Shown here: positions 46,193-47,621 of the stretch, piece by piece
Layout of the letters: each line of letters starts with the position of its first letter
Position numbering within the stretch: the first letter of the stretch is position 1
IMG/VR virus record: IMGVR_UViG_3300042485_000448
Location: 1 to 47,621 of that record
Direction: 5' to 3' (one strand)
Length of the DNA stretch: 47,621 bases
Source of the DNA: a virus
The notes under the pieces: model-generated
The model's input: the letters and a program-made list of their open reading frames with translations, nothing else
Database searches by the model: none
Told to the model about the DNA's origin: nothing
Translations under genes and position numbers: made by a program

Positions 46193-46291
46193 CTAACATT
46201 TGCAAGGGTCTATGCGTGTCTCTTTTTCAGAGAAAATGATGATACCCGTATCACCGCAGAATTCGCAAGTGTGTGCATACATAGCGTTCAT
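46193..46291 (-). CDS. 32-aa CxxC / CxC mini-protein
   Basis: MNAMYAHTCEFCGDTGIIIF then SEKETRIDPCKC. Cysteines 9, 12, 30 and 32 could form one zinc knuckle. SD AAAGGAAA; the ATG shares one base with the TAA of the 53-aa gene. Last gene of a three-gene operon. Confidence 0.6.
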   Translation of the reverse strand: MNAMYAHTCEFCGDTGIIIFSEKETRIDPCKC

Positions 46292-46452
46292 TAATTAGTT
46301 TCCTTTTCTTTTAGTATTCCTAAAATCAAATCTAATTGACTTACTGAAAGCAACGCTTGAGCGCAACCCCATACATAGGCAAGGTCTTGCTCACCATAGT
46401 GTTTCTTAGCAAGAGTGTTAATCTCTTGTGTAATCTCAAAATTGGTTTTCAT
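46291..46452 (-). CDS. 53-aa helical small protein
   Basis: MKTNFEITQEINTLAKKHYG, EQDLAYVWGCAQALLSVSQL, DLILGILKEKETN. It appears all helical. SD AAAAGGAGG is excellent. TAATG overlaps on both sides tie it to its neighbours. Unknown early-gene-type protein. Confidence 0.65.
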   Translation of the reverse strand: MKTNFEITQEINTLAKKHYGEQDLAYVWGCAQALLSVSQLDLILGILKEKETN

Positions 46453-46598
46453 TAGTTTTCCTCCTTTTCTAATAGGTGGGCATTGTTTAGGGGGCGAGAG
46501 TTATTGGCAAACATAGCCTCAATCTTAGCCTTATTCTTTTCACGCTCAATAGCGTAACGAGCCTGTTGTTCTGCTCTTAGTCTTTCTAGTGTATTCAT
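46452..46598 (-). CDS. 48-aa charged helical small protein
   Basis: MNTLERLRAEQQARYAIERE then KNKAKIEAMFANNSRP and a short tail. A single amphipathic charged helix. First gene of the minus-strand operon, ~23 nt downstream of the conserved GTATAAAGA block; SD AAAGGTG. Confidence 0.65.
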   Translation of the reverse strand: MNTLERLRAEQQARYAIEREKNKAKIEAMFANNSRPLNNAHLLEKEEN

Positions 46599-46620
46599 TG
46601 GGAACACCTTTCTTTGTTAA

Positions 46621-46660
46621 TCTTTATACATAGTATTCTAGCACCTACCACTGACAAATT
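46621..46660 (-). promoter_or_regulatory. minus-strand early promoter (mirror copy of right promoter)
   Basis: On the minus strand: AATTTGTCAG (46660-46651), 7 nt, TGCTAGAAT (46643-46635), 5 nt, GTATAAAGA (46629-46621). The same blocks with the same spacing occur on the plus strand at 46872-46910. Confidence 0.65.
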
Positions 46661-46694
46661 AGCCTGTTTTTCGGGCGTGTCGGGAAAGTATTTT

Positions 46695-46710
46695 TGTGAT
46701 ACCCGTCACA
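46695..46710. promoter_or_regulatory. CRP/GlxR-like operator A
   Basis: TGTGATACCCGTCACA: perfect TGTGA-N6-TCACA, the consensus of CRP-family regulators (GlxR/Crp in actinobacteria). Confidence 0.55.
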
Positions 46711-46714
46711 TAGT

Positions 46715-46737
46715 TTATACACAGGGGTTGTGGATAA
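46715..46737. promoter_or_regulatory. two inverted DnaA boxes
   Basis: TTATACACA (46715-46723, plus) and TTATCCACA on the minus strand (46729-46737), 5 bp apart. Both fit the TTATNCACA consensus exactly. They lie in the gene-free region between divergent operons, so this is a candidate origin or DnaA-controlled region. Confidence 0.6.
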
Positions 46738-46779
46738 CTTTTTTTCGACCCGATTTTGTCAAGGCGACACGCCGTAGAA

Positions 46780-46805
46780 AATGGTCATTTTTATCTTTGA
46801 CCATT
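46780..46805. repeat. inverted repeat AATGGTCA / TGACCATT
   Basis: Perfect 8-bp arms with a 10-bp T-rich centre, between the DnaA boxes and CRP-like site B. No T-tract typical of a terminator follows. Confidence 0.5.
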
Positions 46806-46809
46806 CAAA

Positions 46810-46841
46810 TGTGACCTATGTCTCATGTGATACGCCTCACA
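46810..46841. promoter_or_regulatory. tandem CRP/GlxR-like operators (degenerate plus B)
   Basis: TGTGACCTATGTCTCA (46810-46825, one half imperfect) directly abuts TGTGATACGCCTCACA (46826-46841, perfect TGTGA-N6-TCACA). The pair ends 30 bp upstream of the conserved block of the right promoter. Confidence 0.55.
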
Positions 46842-46871
46842 ATGTCCGTTTTGATACCATTTTGGGTTTGC

Positions 46872-46910
46872 AATTTGTCAGACCCCCATGCTACACTTAC
46901 AGTATAAAGA
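46872..46910 (+). promoter_or_regulatory. plus-strand early promoter
   Basis: AATTTGTCAG (46872-46881), 7 nt, TGCTACACT (46889-46897), 4 nt, GTATAAAGA (46902-46910). The following leader has a small AAGGG/CCCTT hairpin and SD GAAAGG. Confidence 0.65.
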
Positions 46911-46952
46911 AAAACAAGGGTAAAGAAATCCCTTAACGAAAGGTAGGTCAAA

Positions 46953-47126
46953 ATGACTACACTAACAAAATGCACTGAGCATAATCCTCAGTATTCCGCT
47001 ATCTCCGAGGTAGGGGATAACCAATTCACTTTCTGCGTAGATTGTGAACAAAACATTGAGCGTTACTACTATGATAGTGACCCTGAGCAATTCCCTATGT
47101 GGACAGATTGGTATGTGACTAAATGA
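46953..47126 (+). CDS. 57-aa zinc-finger-like small protein
   Basis: MTTLTKCTEHNPQYSAISEV, then FTFCVDCEQNIERYYY and an acidic, Trp-rich C-terminus. Cys7, His10, Cys28 and Cys31 could bind one Zn. First gene of a four-gene plus-strand operon; its TGA overlaps the next ATG by 4 nt. Confidence 0.65.
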   Translation: MTTLTKCTEHNPQYSAISEVGDNQFTFCVDCEQNIERYYYDSDPEQFPMWTDWYVTK

Positions 47127-47323
47127 ACCAGACTAATCAATTCTTAGACACTATGCAATTTATAGATGAGCAAGGCTTATGCGCTATGGATAACATTTGC
47201 GCTTTTTGCATAACACTATTTGACGGGTGGAATAGATTTTGCCCTAGATGTAAAGACTACAAGGGCGTAATGGCTCTCCCTGATTTTATTAACACTTATG
47301 GAAAGGAAGGACTTACAAGATGA
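47123..47323 (+). CDS. 66-aa zinc-ribbon small protein
   Basis: Contains ICAFC (Cys26, Cys29) and FCPRC (Cys40, Cys43), a compact zinc ribbon, plus Cys20. Starts MNQTNQFLDTMQFIDEQG. ATGA overlaps at both ends link it to its neighbours. Unknown function; typical of phage early small proteins. Confidence 0.7.
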   Translation: MNQTNQFLDTMQFIDEQGLCAMDNICAFCITLFDGWNRFCPRCKDYKGVMALPDFINTYGKEGLTR

Positions 47324-47484
47324 GTACCTTTGTTAATCTCCCCTCAGTATGTGGGGCGACATCTGCCAGCGTAGATGTCTATGACCTAGACCTTAACCCT
47401 CATGGGGTTATCTGTTGTGACAATTGCAAATCAATTGTGTTATGCCGTAAGGCTTGGGACTTTTTATACAAGGAGGTAAAGTAA
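47320..47484 (+). CDS. 54-aa Cys-containing small protein
   Basis: MSTFVNLPSVCGATSASVDV, then GVICCDNCKSIVLCRKAWDF. Cysteines 32, 33, 36 and 42 form a possible knuckle. SD GAAAGGAAGG is in the previous gene. Ends in the overlap TAATG with the last gene. Confidence 0.65.
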   Translation: MSTFVNLPSVCGATSASVDVYDLDLNPHGVICCDNCKSIVLCRKAWDFLYKEVK

Positions 47485-47621
47485 TGACACTATTTAACTT
47501 TGACCTAATGGTTACTATTGAGGCTGAGGACTTTGAGTCTGCACTATCATGGCTAAAGGCTATGCCACTAGAAAGACATGACTTTCAGGTTATTGACTAT
47601 AACGAATTGGAGATTGCATAA
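47484..47621 (+). CDS. 45-aa small protein
   Basis: MTLFNFDLMVTIEAEDFESA, LSWLKAMPLERHDFQVIDYN, ELEIA. An alpha/beta pattern with no cysteine, unlike its operon mates. SD AGGAGG lies 7 nt before ATG. The stop codon is the last three bases of the window, so the operon may continue. Confidence 0.65.
   Translation: MTLFNFDLMVTIEAEDFESALSWLKAMPLERHDFQVIDYNELEIA

Larger units (their letters stand above)
46599..46952. other. 354-bp control region between divergent small-gene operons
   Basis: Gene-free apart from a chance plus-strand frame. In order it holds a minus-strand promoter, CRP-like site A, two DnaA boxes, an inverted repeat, a degenerate and a good CRP-like site, and a plus-strand promoter. 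It is symmetric in its outer parts. Best read as a combined early promoter and possible replication origin. Confidence 0.6.

Noticed and set aside
46614-46814. 66-codon plus-strand frame across the control region
   Set aside because: It covers the left promoter, DnaA boxes and CRP-like sites, has no SD and an odd composition. The regulatory reading is better supported.
1-47621. tRNA or other standard RNA genes
   Set aside because: No cloverleaf-like segment or CCA-ended hairpin set was seen in any gap. A covariance-model scan would be needed to exclude them fully.

Overview
The window is part of the genome of an uncultivated tailed phage (siphovirus type, HK97-like capsid). It is AT-rich. 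Three things point to an actinobacterial host, most likely of low GC such as freshwater lineages: the protein set (protease-scaffold, portal and LamG-protein order, and the G-A-G-D..PAMLSPGE repeats of the tape measure); many promoters that place a -10 box exactly 6-7 nt before the start codon (leaderless mRNAs); and CRP/GlxR-like operators. The host is inferred and no host gene is present. The sequence ends without terminase, integrase or a replisome, so it is a fragment.

Layout. From 1 to 33.6 kb almost everything is on the minus strand and is transcribed from high to low coordinates. Reading that way from 43.6 kb: small baseplate or decoration-like proteins, a holin candidate, a collagen-like fibre, BppU-like domains, tail-fibre and Kelch-propeller proteins, and repeated cassettes of a Cys-rich ~300-aa protein plus a ~100-aa partner (34.4-37 kb and 26.1-27.8 kb). 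A lone plus-strand secreted lytic transglycosylase lies at 33.8 kb. More fibre genes follow (27.9-33.6 kb), then a class II ribonucleotide reductase with its own promoter and an upstream terminator, and a 1214-aa LamG-like protein. The morphogenesis block comes next: a small protein, portal, protease with nested scaffold, major capsid, head-tail connector series, tail tube, two paralogous tail-assembly chaperones, a 3198-aa tape measure, distal tail protein and the start of the next tail-tip gene.

Right of 43.7 kb gene direction alternates. A plus-strand group (43.8-45.5 kb) holds two members of a three-member protein family with a six-cysteine zinc-ribbon protein between them. It converges with a minus-strand A-type Fe-S carrier (IscA) and a 46-aa Cys-rich protein. 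From 46.2 kb to the end there are two divergent operons of very small proteins, many with CxxC motifs, overlapping by 1-4 nt. Between them lies a 354-bp regulatory region with two DnaA boxes, two to three TGTGA-N6-TCACA palindromes and a mirrored pair of near-identical promoters. It is a good candidate for a replication origin and early-gene control region.

Working together: the minus-strand genes build and lyse (capsid, a long non-contractile tail, a diversified adhesin set, lysis), while the reductase and the Fe-S carrier look like metabolic genes that raise dNTP supply and Fe-S repair during infection. Nearly every gap between late genes carries an extended -10 box (TGNTATAAT), so the late region appears to be driven by many local promoters rather than a few long operons.
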